From Parvibaculum sp049651025 (GTDB lineage Bacteria > Pseudomonadota > Alphaproteobacteria > Parvibaculales > Parvibaculaceae), in NCBI RefSeq assembly GCF_049651025.1, contig NZ_JBASBH010000007.1, forward strand, positions 1 to 34,109: DNA of 34,109 nucleotides, in the 5' to 3' direction. This document shows, in pieces, positions 16,878 through 27,205 of this stretch; position 1 is the stretch's first letter; each line of letters begins with the position of its first letter. Made by a program: the position numbers and the translations under genes. Under the pieces are notes generated by a model that was not told the DNA's origin, did no database searches, and saw only the letters and a program-made list of their open reading frames with translations.

Positions 16878-17309
16878 TCAGAGCAGATCGCGCAACACAG
16901 CCACCAGCGGCTCGTCCGCGGGCGGCATCGGATAGTCCCGCATCCTTGCAGGACGCACCCATTCCAGCGCCTGGCCTTCCATCCCCTGAACCGTTCCCTC
17001 CCAACGCCGGCAAACATAAAGCGGCATCAGCAGATGAAACGTCTCGTAGCTATGGCTCGCGAAAGTGAGCGGCGCCAGACACGCCTTCGCGACATCAATA
17101 CCAAGCTCCTCGCGAAGCTCCCGAATCAGCGTCTCCTCGGGCAGTTCGCCCGCCTCGACCTTGCCGCCGGGAAACTCCCAAAGCCCCGCAAGCGGCTTGC
17201 CTTCAGGCCGACGAGCCATCAAAACCCGCCCGTCGACATCGACAAGCGCACAAGCCGCAACCAGAACGATCTTCAACTGGCTCAGGCTCTCTCCACGCTT
17301 GTCCGTCAT
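16878..17309 (-). CDS. mutT: MutT-type 8-oxo-dGTP diphosphatase (Nudix hydrolase)
   Basis: The 143-residue protein carries a complete Nudix box at 49-71: G49, E55, then R63-E64-L65, E67-E68 and G70. It is preceded by ALVDVDGRVLMARRPEGKPLAG and LWEFPGG. That pattern is typical of MutT, which hydrolyses 8-oxo-dGTP to the monophosphate and so prevents A:T to C:G transversions. The ATG at 17309 is used; an in-frame GTG at 17339 would add ten residues. It follows argJ by 77 bases on the same strand, an order conserved in Alphaproteobacteria. Confidence 0.92.
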   Translation of the reverse strand: MTDKRGESLSQLKIVLVAACALVDVDGRVLMARRPEGKPLAGLWEFPGGKVEAGELPEETLIRELREELGIDVAKACLAPLTFASHSYETFHLLMPLYVCRRWEGTVQGMEGQALEWVRPARMRDYPMPPADEPLVAVLRDLL

Positions 17310-17386
17310 GCTCTCATCTACTTCGTTAATATTCTGCACCCGGACATGGTTAAGCGCCCGTAACCACGATACGGCGCAACCGCCCC

Positions 17387-18757
17387 CTAGCTGCGGTAAT
17401 CCGCGTTGATGCGGATATATTCGTAGGTGAGATCGCAGGTCCAGACCGTGGCGCTCCCGCGACCGACGCCGACATCGACCTCAATGTCGATATTCTCGCC
17501 CTTCATGTGGCGGGCGACCGGCGTCTCGTCATAGCCCGGCACCGCCTCGCCATTGCGCGCGACATCGACGCCGCCGATGCGGATGGCAAGCTTGTCGCGA
17601 TTGGCAGCCTCGCCCGACTTGCCGACCGCCATGACGACGCGGCCCCAATTCGCGTCCTCACCGGCAATCGCCGTCTTGACGAGCGGCGAATTGGCGATGG
17701 CAAGGCCGATGCGATGCGCGGCCTGTGCGCTTTGCGCGCCCGACACCTGCACGCGAACGAACTTCGACGCGCCCTCCCCGTCTTTCACGACCTGATGGGC
17801 AAGATCGAGAAGCAGCTCGTCGAGTTTCGCCTTGAAATCATTGAGACGCGCATCGCCCGCGCGCTTGACGGGCTTTGCGCCCTGCATCGCCGTGCCGGTG
17901 GCAAAGAGCAGAAGCGTGTCGCTGGTCGAGGTGTCGCTATCGACCGTGATCGCGTTGAAGCTCGACTGCGTGCCCGATACGAGAAGTGCCTGCAGAACAT
18001 CCGCCGGGATCGCCGCGTCGGTGACGACGAAAGCGAGCATGGTCGCAAGATCGGGCGCAATCATGCCCGAACCCTTGGCGATGCCGTTGATCGTGACCGT
18101 CGCGCCATCGATTTTGGCCTTGCGCGTCGCGAGCTTGCGGTAAGTGTCCGTCGTCATGATGGCGCGGGCGGCCTGATCCCACTGATCCGCCGCCGCGCTG
18201 AAAAGCGCCGTGCCGATGCCGTCAATGACCGGGGACGGGTCGAGGCGCTGGCCGATGACGCCGGTGGAGGCGATATAGACCTCCGATTTCGAGGCGCCAA
18301 CCGCTCGCGCAGCCGCTTCCGCCGTCGCCTTGACGGTGGCGACGCCTGCCTTGCCGGTGAAGGCGTTGGAATTGCCGGAATTGACGACGACGATGCGGCC
18401 CTTGCCGCCCGCCACATTGGCGCGGCAGAAATCAACAGGCGCCGATGCCGTTTTCGAGGTCGTGAAAACGCCCGCTGCCGCCGTCCCTTCGGGGAGACGG
18501 ATCACGAGAACATCGTCGCGGCCTTTATATTTTATGCCCGTCGCCGCCGTGCCGATCTCGACACCGGCAAGCGGCGGCAGTTTCGCATAAGCCTTCGGGG
18601 CCAGCGGAGACACCTTGGCCGCAGCCTTCGTCTTGGCTTTGGCCTTCGGCTTTGCCTTCACGACAGGCTTCGCCCCGGTCTTGGCCTTGATTGTCTTCAC
18701 TCGGGGCGCGGGCTTTGCTTTCGCTTTCGCCTTTACCGACTTCGCCTTGGTCGCCAT
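17387..18757 (-). CDS. argJ: Bifunctional ornithine acetyltransferase/N-acetylglutamate synthase ArgJ with a Lys/Ala-rich N-terminal tail
   Basis: ArgJ moves acetyl from N-acetylornithine to glutamate, recycling acetyl in arginine synthesis; the bifunctional form also acetylates glutamate from acetyl-CoA. The 456-residue precursor includes VSPLAPKAYAKLPPLAGVEIGTA, VVVNSGNSNAFTGKAG and the self-cleavage region KGSGMIAPDLATMLAF, where the chain is cut between A238 and T239 so that Thr becomes the nucleophile. The end (CDLTYEYIRINADYRS) is typical. Unusually, about 48 residues precede the conserved core and are almost all Lys, Ala, Pro and Val in KAKAK-type repeats, like the tails of histone H1-like proteins. 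The ATG at 18757 is 23 bases after the parvulin gene stop, so the pair is probably cotranscribed. Confidence 0.95.
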   Translation of the reverse strand: MATKAKSVKAKAKAKPAPRVKTIKAKTGAKPVVKAKPKAKAKTKAAAKVSPLAPKAYAKLPPLAGVEIGTAATGIKYKGRDDVLVIRLPEGTAAAGVFTTSKTASAPVDFCRANVAGGKGRIVVVNSGNSNAFTGKAGVATVKATAEAAARAVGASKSEVYIASTGVIGQRLDPSPVIDGIGTALFSAAADQWDQAARAIMTTDTYRKLATRKAKIDGATVTINGIAKGSGMIAPDLATMLAFVVTDAAIPADVLQALLVSGTQSSFNAITVDSDTSTSDTLLLFATGTAMQGAKPVKRAGDARLNDFKAKLDELLLDLAHQVVKDGEGASKFVRVQVSGAQSAQAAHRIGLAIANSPLVKTAIAGEDANWGRVVMAVGKSGEAANRDKLAIRIGGVDVARNGEAVPGYDETPVARHMKGENIDIEVDVGVGRGSATVWTCDLTYEYIRINADYRS

Positions 18758-18780
18758 TGCCGACGCTCCGCTCGTTATCC

Positions 18781-19665
18781 TTATTTGGGCGCGGCCGGGG
18801 CCATTTTCGGCGTCTGCGCATCGCTGCCGACAATTTCAATCTTCGACTTCTTGCGCAAGGCTTCCATCGTCTTCGTGCCCTGTTCGCGAGCCAGCGTGCG
18901 CATAATATCGTCATGCGCCTCGTCAAGCGTCGGCTTCTTGCTCTTGCGCGTCTCGATCAACTTGATGACATGCCAGCCGAATTTGGTCTGAACCGGGTCG
19001 GAAATCTGGCCTGCCTTCATCTTGAAAACGACGTCTGCAAACTCCGGCACCATATCGGCCTTCTTGAACCAGCCCAGATCGCCGCCTTCCTGCGAACTCG
19101 AATCCTTGGACGCGGACTTGGCGACATCTTCAAAGGACTTGCCGCCCTTGATCTCGGCAATGACCTTCTGGGCCTCGGCCTTGGAAGCGACGAGGATATG
19201 TGCGGCATGGGCCTCGGTTTCGGGCTCGGCCTTGGCGATATGTTCGTCGTAATAGGCCTTCACGGCCTTTTCGCCGACCTTGTCGCGCATGAGCTGGACC
19301 CAGTAAACGTCGCGCAGCGCCTTTTCGTCATAATAGGCCTCGCGGCGCTTCACCATCGGATCGTCCTGCATCTTCTTCGCCTTGGCCTCCTGGGCGACGA
19401 TGCGGCGGTCGATCAGCATGCCCAGCAGGTACTGGAAGCGAAGCTCTTCCGGCAGGCGGGCCAGCGCCTGGCCCATTTCCTCATCGGCAAGCGCAATATC
19501 GGAAAGCGAGATCGTCGCGCCATTGACCTTGGCGACAACATCGTCATGACCGGCAGCAGCGCTGGCGGGCTCCGACTTGTCGGCGGCAAAGGCCGCGGGG
19601 GCAAAGCCACCGGCCATGCCAAGCGTGATCAGGCAAACGGAAGCGAGAAGAAGCGAACGGCGCAT
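18781..19665 (-). CDS. Periplasmic parvulin-type peptidyl-prolyl isomerase
   Basis: This 294-residue protein has a Sec signal peptide (MRRSLLLASVCLITLG, likely cleaved after AFA at 25-27). A helical SurA/PrsA-like chaperone region lies at about 42-145. One PpiC rotamase domain follows at about 150-240 (AHAAHILVASKAEA, GGDLGWFKKADMVPEFAD, TKFGWHVIKLIE). It would assist folding of exported proteins, including outer-membrane proteins. The ATG at 19665 has AGGAG six bases upstream; the open frame to 19737 is not part of the protein. It is divergent from secA, so export and folding functions share one control region, and it leads into argJ. Confidence 0.92.
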   Translation of the reverse strand: MRRSLLLASVCLITLGMAGGFAPAAFAADKSEPASAAAGHDDVVAKVNGATISLSDIALADEEMGQALARLPEELRFQYLLGMLIDRRIVAQEAKAKKMQDDPMVKRREAYYDEKALRDVYWVQLMRDKVGEKAVKAYYDEHIAKAEPETEAHAAHILVASKAEAQKVIAEIKGGKSFEDVAKSASKDSSSQEGGDLGWFKKADMVPEFADVVFKMKAGQISDPVQTKFGWHVIKLIETRKSKKPTLDEAHDDIMRTLAREQGTKTMEALRKKSKIEIVGSDAQTPKMAPAAPK

Positions 19666-19783
19666 AATGGCTCCTGAGGCCGGGAAACGGTGGCGCATGA
19701 TGGAGCGCCAATCGTCCACATACAAGAACCCCCGCATTACGAAAAGGTCAGGGTTCGGGAGGGCTTAGGTCGCTGTGGTCACA

Positions 19784-19812
19784 TTGACAAGCAACCCCCT
19801 CCCCCTTACATC
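19784..19812 (+). promoter_or_regulatory. Candidate sigma-70 promoter for secA
   Basis: A perfect -35 hexamer TTGACA (19784-19789) is followed after 17 bases by a weak -10, TACATC (19807-19812), or after 16 bases by TTACAT. It would give a leader of roughly 145 bases before the secA ATG at 19966. The -10 match is poor, so this rests mainly on the -35 box and position. Confidence 0.4.
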
Positions 19813-19965
19813 TCCTCAGTCTTTTCACCCGCTTTGGCCCAGCGCCGGGGCTGTTTTTTGCCGTTCGCCCTTGGCTTTTGAGGGATGGTGCGGGGCCGTG
19901 CATGTCCAGCATCAAAGACAGCCCGTGCATGGCGCCGGGGCGGACCGCATGAGGAATATGACCTG

Positions 19966-22689
<2,724 letters not shown>

Positions 22690-22713
22690 AGCACCGCCAA
22701 CCGCACAAAAGAT

Positions 22714-22749
22714 AAACGCCCGCCTCTCTTTCAAGAGGCGGGCGTTTTT
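22714..22749. terminator. Bidirectional intrinsic terminator between secA and the MFS gene
   Basis: A perfect 14-base stem (AAACGCCCGCCTCT paired with AGAGGCGGGCGTTT) closes a six-base loop. The plus strand continues the stem-end T-run and the minus strand has a matching A/T end, so it can stop transcription of secA from the left and of the convergent MFS gene from the right. It starts 25 bases after the secA stop codon. Confidence 0.92.
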
Positions 22750-22763
22750 GTTTCCCGAAAGGC

Positions 22764-24080
22764 TCAGGCGTCTTGCGCCGTAAGCTTCGCCACGTCTTCG
22801 CGGTAGGTCTGGCCCGCCCAGTAGTAATGGACAGCCGCCCAGACGCCGATGAAGGCGGAGAGGAACAATGCCCAGCGCAGGCTTTCCGTGCCGAAACGCG
22901 GCTCCAGCAGATCGCTGAGAAGGCCAACGGTAAGCGGGCCGAACCCGAGCGCGATGAAGTTCAACACGAACAGCATCACCGCAGAGGTCAACGCGCGCAT
23001 GTGCAGGGGCGTCAGGCTCTGGATCATCGCAAAGCTCGGCCCGAGGTAGAAGGCGCCGAGAATCGACGAGACGATATAGACCGGCAACATGATCGTGAGG
23101 TCGGACGACATGTAGAAGATGATGAAGAGCGGCATGCCGAGAATCTTGGCGACCGCAATCACCCATGCGTTCCAGCGCATATCACGCCGCGACAGCCGAT
23201 CCGCGAGATAGCCGCCCATCAGCGCGCCGAAGCCGCCGACAAAACCCGCGATCAAGCCGAAGATGAGACCGACCGTCTGCAGGTCGAGCCCAAGACTGCG
23301 CATGAAGAAGGACGGCCCGAAGATCAGCCCGCCGTAACCGACGAAAGAAACGAGTGTCAAGCCGATGGTGATGTGGCGCGCCGAACGCGTGTTCCAGAGA
23401 TGCTTGAACACCTGCAAGATGTTCGATTTCAACGCAGCATCATGCGCAATCCCGTCGGCATGGCCACGCAGCGGCTCCTTCATCGTGAAGCGGACCAGAA
23501 GCGCGATCAGAAGGCCCGGCAGGCCGACGACGAAGAACGTGGCGCGCCAGCCGTAATTGTGAACGACCCAGCCGCCAAGGATAAGGCCGATCATCGCACC
23601 GGCATAAACACCGATGGAATAAAACGCCATCGCCATTGAGCGCTGCTCTTTGGGATAGAGGTCGGCGATCATCGAATGCGACGGCGGGCTCGATCCGGCC
23701 TCGCCGACGCCGACGCCGATACGCGCGACGAGCAGCTGCGTGAAATTACCGGCCAGACCGCAAGCCGCCGTCATGGCGCTCCAGATCGTGACGGCAAGCG
23801 CGATGATGTTGCGCCGGTTGCCGCGATCCGCCCACATGGCAATCGGAATGCCGAGCGTCGCGTAGAACAACGCGAAGGCAAGACCCGAGAGAAGGCCAAG
23901 CCAGGTGTCGCTGACGTTGAATTCGTTTTTGATCGGCTGCAGCAGAATATTGACGATGCCGCGATCAACATGGCTCGACGTATAGGCGAGCGTCAAAATG
24001 ATGAGCGCATAGTGCCGTCTGAACAGATTGCCTTCTCGCATACTGATCGGTACGCGCTCGTCTACCGTGCCTTCAGCCAT
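22764..24080 (-). CDS. MFS transporter, spinster-like
   Basis: The 438-residue protein has about 12 hydrophobic helices in two halves joined by a central loop (about 205-230). It carries the MFS loop 2-3 signature (GIPIAMWADRGNRRNIIALA), the motif RIGVGVGEAGSSPPSHSMIADLYP and a matching loop in the second half (GGYLADRLSRRD). Close relatives are annotated as spinster-type or hexuronate/aromatic acid transporters, so the substrate cannot be assigned. The ATG at 24080 has an excellent GGGGAGG box five bases upstream. It is divergent from two epoxide hydrolase genes across 144 bases, which suggests import or export of a related compound; this link is inference. Confidence 0.9.
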   Translation of the reverse strand: MAEGTVDERVPISMREGNLFRRHYALIILTLAYTSSHVDRGIVNILLQPIKNEFNVSDTWLGLLSGLAFALFYATLGIPIAMWADRGNRRNIIALAVTIWSAMTAACGLAGNFTQLLVARIGVGVGEAGSSPPSHSMIADLYPKEQRSMAMAFYSIGVYAGAMIGLILGGWVVHNYGWRATFFVVGLPGLLIALLVRFTMKEPLRGHADGIAHDAALKSNILQVFKHLWNTRSARHITIGLTLVSFVGYGGLIFGPSFFMRSLGLDLQTVGLIFGLIAGFVGGFGALMGGYLADRLSRRDMRWNAWVIAVAKILGMPLFIIFYMSSDLTIMLPVYIVSSILGAFYLGPSFAMIQSLTPLHMRALTSAVMLFVLNFIALGFGPLTVGLLSDLLEPRFGTESLRWALFLSAFIGVWAAVHYYWAGQTYREDVAKLTAQDA

Positions 24081-24131
24081 TGTGCCTCCCCGGGAGATTT
24101 TTGAGTTTTATTTTCCAACACCTTAGAGACG

Positions 24132-24159
24132 CAAGGTCGCTGCGGCAATCGCAGCCTTG
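24132..24159. promoter_or_regulatory. Imperfect inverted repeat in the MFS / epoxide hydrolase divergent region
   Basis: CAAGG-tcg-CTGCG on the left pairs with CGCAG-CCTTG on the right around a short GCAAT-type centre. It is a ten-base dyad with a three-base bulge, midway between the divergent starts. It could be an operator for a regulator of both genes, or a chance dyad. No regulator gene lies next to it. Confidence 0.3.
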
Positions 24160-24187
24160 TTGCGAGATGCGAGACCCCTGCCATAAT
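24160..24187 (+). promoter_or_regulatory. Candidate promoter for the epoxide hydrolase pair
   Basis: TTGCGA (24160-24165) and CATAAT (24182-24187) are separated by 16 bases. The likely transcription start would be near 24194, leaving a leader of about 30 bases with the GGAGAA ribosome binding site. The match is moderate. Confidence 0.35.
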
Positions 24188-24224
24188 GCGCGCCAACGAG
24201 AACGCTGTTATCGGAGAAACATCC

Positions 24225-25406
24225 ATGTCCGCCCCCACGCTCTTCAAGATCGACATCCCGCAATCGACCCTCGACACCATCGCCGCGAAAATTCGCGCCT
24301 ATGAATGGCACGAGATGCCGGAAATCGCTGAAGGCGGCGACCGCTGGGCCTATGGCACCGACATGACCTATATGCGCGAGCTTTGTGACTACTGGCTGGC
24401 AAAGTTCGACTGGCGCAAGGCGGAAGCGAACCTCAACCGCTTCCCGCAATTCAAGGCAACGGTGGACGGTCAGGAAATCCACTTTATCCATGTGAAAGGA
24501 TCAGGCACCGCGCCGCAAACGCTGCTGCTCACTCATGGCTGGCCGGGCTCGGTGTTTGAATTCTATGAGGTGATCGAACCTCTCGCTCATCCCGAGAAAT
24601 TCGGCGGCAATGCTGAAGACGGCGTCAACCTCGTCGTCCCTTCGCTGCCGGGCTACGCATTTTCGGGCAAGCCGAAGAAGCCCATCGGGCCGAAGGGCAC
24701 GGCAGCGCTCTGGGACAAGCTGATGCGCGAGGTTCTCGGCTACAAGGAATACATTGCGCAGGGCGGCGACTGGGGCGCGGTCGTCACGGGCTATCTCGGC
24801 TATAATCACCCGCTCGCAAAAGGCGGCGGCTGCAAGGCGATCCATATGAACATGTGGGGCCTGCGTCCCTCGGTCCTGCCGGAGGGCGAGGCCGAGCAGA
24901 ACTGGGCGGCAGGCGCTGCAATGAACTTCGAACTGGAAGGCGCCTATCTGCGCTTGCAGATGACGAAGCCGCAGACGCTTTCCTACGGCATGATGGACAG
25001 CCCCGTGGGCGCGGCCGCCTGGATCATCGAAAAATTCAATTCATGGTCCGACCGCCGCGGCGCGGATGGCAAGGAACACATCGAAAACGCCTATACCAAG
25101 GATCAGCTGCTCACGAGCGTAATGATCTATCTGGTAACGAAAACCTTCAACACCGCGACCTGGTTCTATCGCGGCCTGTTCGAGGAAGGCGGCAACAACA
25201 TGGCACCCGGCACAAAGGTTGAGGTGCCGACCGGCATCGCGAATTTCCCGAAGGAATTTCTGGTCTTCCCGCCGCGCTCCATGGTGGAGAAGGGCTACAA
25301 CGTGGCGCGCTGGACCGACTTCGATCATGGCGGCCACTTCGCCGCCTTCGAAACCGGCAAGGTCTTCGCCGACGATGTGCGCGCTTTCGTGAAGTCCGTC
25401 AAATGA
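24225..25406 (+). CDS. Epoxide hydrolase, microsomal-type alpha/beta hydrolase (first of two)
   Basis: The 393-residue protein has the N-terminal epoxide hydrolase domain (EHN, about 5-110; FDWRKAEANLNRFPQFKA) typical of the microsomal EPHX1 branch. An alpha/beta-hydrolase core follows: oxyanion motif HGWPG at 104-108, nucleophile D182 in QGGDWGAVV, and catalytic H371 in DHGGHFAAFE. These enzymes open epoxides to diols by way of an ester on the Asp. Substrates in bacteria include terpene, styrene and xenobiotic epoxides; nothing here fixes which. The ATG at 24225 has GGAGAA eight bases upstream; an earlier in-frame ATG at 24186 falls in the promoter candidate. It overlaps the next gene by four bases. 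Confidence 0.93.
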   Translation: MSAPTLFKIDIPQSTLDTIAAKIRAYEWHEMPEIAEGGDRWAYGTDMTYMRELCDYWLAKFDWRKAEANLNRFPQFKATVDGQEIHFIHVKGSGTAPQTLLLTHGWPGSVFEFYEVIEPLAHPEKFGGNAEDGVNLVVPSLPGYAFSGKPKKPIGPKGTAALWDKLMREVLGYKEYIAQGGDWGAVVTGYLGYNHPLAKGGGCKAIHMNMWGLRPSVLPEGEAEQNWAAGAAMNFELEGAYLRLQMTKPQTLSYGMMDSPVGAAAWIIEKFNSWSDRRGADGKEHIENAYTKDQLLTSVMIYLVTKTFNTATWFYRGLFEEGGNNMAPGTKVEVPTGIANFPKEFLVFPPRSMVEKGYNVARWTDFDHGGHFAAFETGKVFADDVRAFVKSVK

Positions 25407-26602
25407 GCCATCAGATCGTACCCGCCGACCCATTCAAGATCGAAGTCCCTGAAGAGGAACTTCAGGATCTGAAGCGCCGCCTTCAGCGCACGCGTTTTCC
25501 AAACGAGCCGCAAGGCAATGCGCATTGGGAATACGGCACGAGCCTTCCCTACATGGAAAAGCTCGTCGAATATTGGCGCGACGATTTCAATTGGCGGAAG
25601 GCGGAGGCAAGCCTCAATCGCTTCCCGCAATATCGCGCGAGCCTTACCGACGCGGATGGAGAAGATCACGAGATCCACTTCATCTATAAAAAGGGCTCAG
25701 GCTCGAATGCCGTACCGCTGATCCTCACGCATGGCTGGCCCTCGACCTTCCGCGAATTTCTCGACGTGGTGGACCCGCTCGCGCATCCTGAAAAATACGG
25801 ACGCAAAGGCCCCGCCTTCGATGTGATCGTGCCCTCGCTGATCGGCTATGGCTTCTCGTCGAAGCCGCGCATCCCGATCGGACCGGCGGCCATTGCCGAT
25901 CTCTGGCACAGGCTGATGACGGAAGTGCTGGGCTACGACAAATATGCGGCGCAGGCAGGCGATTGGGGAAGCTTCGTCACCTCGCGCCTCGCGCTGCAGC
26001 ATGGCGAAAGCCTGCTCGGCATTCACCTGACCATGCTGCCGCTCCGCCCCTCCCTCAAGCATCCGAGCCAGCCGCCGGTAAACGACGAGGAAAGCCGCTG
26101 GATCAAGGAAATGCAGGTCTGGTGGCGGCAGGAGGAAGGCTATCGCTCGATCCAGTCGACCAAGCCCATGGCGCTCGCCTTCGCGCTGATGGACAGCCCT
26201 GCCGGTCTCGCAGGCTGGCTCGCCGACAAATATTACCGCCTCGGCGATACCGACAAGACCGACACGATGGAAGGCATGATCGCGCGCTTTCCCTTCGACA
26301 CGATCCTGACGCAGCTTGCGATCTACTGGTTCACCGGCACCATCAATTCGGCGAACACGCTTTACAAGGCAGGCCCCGCCGAAGGCTCCGCCTCGCTGAA
26401 ACCCGGCGAGCGCGTGACCGTGCCGACCGCCTATTCAGAATATCCGATGGACACGCTACCGCTCACACCGCGCTCATGGGCGGAACGCGGCTACAACATC
26501 GTCCGGTGGCGGATCATGGAAAAAGGCGGCCACTTCGCCGCGATGGAAGAGCCGGAACTCTTCGCCGACGACGTCCGCGACGCTTTCGCGGAGATGCTCT
26601 AG
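25403..26602 (+). CDS. Epoxide hydrolase, microsomal-type alpha/beta hydrolase (second of two)
   Basis: A 399-residue paralogue of the preceding protein with the same layout: EHN domain (about 8-115; FNWRKAEASLNRFPQYRA), HGWPS at 110-114, nucleophile D187 in QAGDWGSFV, and H377 in EKGGHFAAME. The oxyanion motif has Ser where the first copy has Gly, and the lid region (about 205-345) differs strongly, so the two probably have different substrate ranges. The ATG overlaps the upstream stop codon as ATGA, indicating coupled translation. Its TAG stop codon is shared in a CTAG palindrome with the convergent PAS gene. Confidence 0.93.
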   Translation: MSHQIVPADPFKIEVPEEELQDLKRRLQRTRFPNEPQGNAHWEYGTSLPYMEKLVEYWRDDFNWRKAEASLNRFPQYRASLTDADGEDHEIHFIYKKGSGSNAVPLILTHGWPSTFREFLDVVDPLAHPEKYGRKGPAFDVIVPSLIGYGFSSKPRIPIGPAAIADLWHRLMTEVLGYDKYAAQAGDWGSFVTSRLALQHGESLLGIHLTMLPLRPSLKHPSQPPVNDEESRWIKEMQVWWRQEEGYRSIQSTKPMALAFALMDSPAGLAGWLADKYYRLGDTDKTDTMEGMIARFPFDTILTQLAIYWFTGTINSANTLYKAGPAEGSASLKPGERVTVPTAYSEYPMDTLPLTPRSWAERGYNIVRWRIMEKGGHFAAMEEPELFADDVRDAFAEML

Positions 26603-27126
26603 CCCCAGTCCGGAATCCCGGCGCCGATGTCGATCCATTCCGTGTCCTCGAAATCGAGAACCTGATAGCCGCCATCGCCGAAGCCGATAATGTCGAGCGT
26701 GCCGAAATAGCTGAGGACCACGGAACGATTGAAGAGCTTATAACGCATGGGCAGCGTCACGGCTTCGACCCGTGTGATGACGCCATCGGCATGGCGCATT
26801 TTCAGAATGTTCCGCCGCCCGCAAGGCAGGCTGAGTTGAACATCGACGAGGCGAAGATATAGCGCCTTCGCCTCGGCCGCTTGCAGTTCGAGGTAGTTCT
26901 GTCCCGTTGGATCGAAGCCCAGAACCTCGCGCACAACCGGGCCGACGAGGCGCATGTCGATGCGCTCGGGCGATACATATTCGAGAATGGTGACGGTCGG
27001 CATCAGGGCGACAATGTCGTCGGGATCGACGCTGGAAAGGTCGGGCAGCAACCCGTCTTTCGGCAAACCGTCCCAATAGGCGAAAAATCGCCTGGCTCCA
27101 TCGGAATACAAACCAGATCTGGTCAT
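26599..27126 (-). CDS. PAS-domain protein (PAS_5 type)
   Basis: This 175-residue single-domain protein has no visible output domain. It resembles the PAS_5 family common in Alphaproteobacteria: FFAYWDGLPKDGLLPDLSSVDPDDI at the start, then LPTVTILEYV-like, RLVGPVVREVLGFDPTGQNYLE, and MRYKLFNRSVVLSYFG. A PAS fold would bind a small ligand or act as a protein contact, but the role of this family is unknown. The ATG at 27126 has GGAG about nine bases upstream; an ATG at 27174 would lengthen it. It lies 79 bases downstream of accA on the same strand. Its stop codon overlaps that of the epoxide hydrolase. Confidence 0.8.
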   Translation of the reverse strand: MTRSGLYSDGARRFFAYWDGLPKDGLLPDLSSVDPDDIVALMPTVTILEYVSPERIDMRLVGPVVREVLGFDPTGQNYLELQAAEAKALYLRLVDVQLSLPCGRRNILKMRHADGVITRVEAVTLPMRYKLFNRSVVLSYFGTLDIIGFGDGGYQVLDFEDTEWIDIGAGIPDWG

Positions 27127-27205
27127 GCGCACGCTCCGATATCTCGTCGCGACGGCGGCATGGCCGCTGGCCATGCGGGAAATCAATCCGGCGGCGGCAG
27201 ACCCG

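Noticed and set aside
17507..18991. 494-residue plus-strand open frame
   Set aside because: Antisense to argJ and the end of the parvulin gene; Arg-rich and without homology.
19840..19859. CAGC/GCTG hairpin followed by six T residues in the secA leader, as an attenuator
   Set aside because: The stem is only four base pairs with a six-base loop, too weak to call a terminator.
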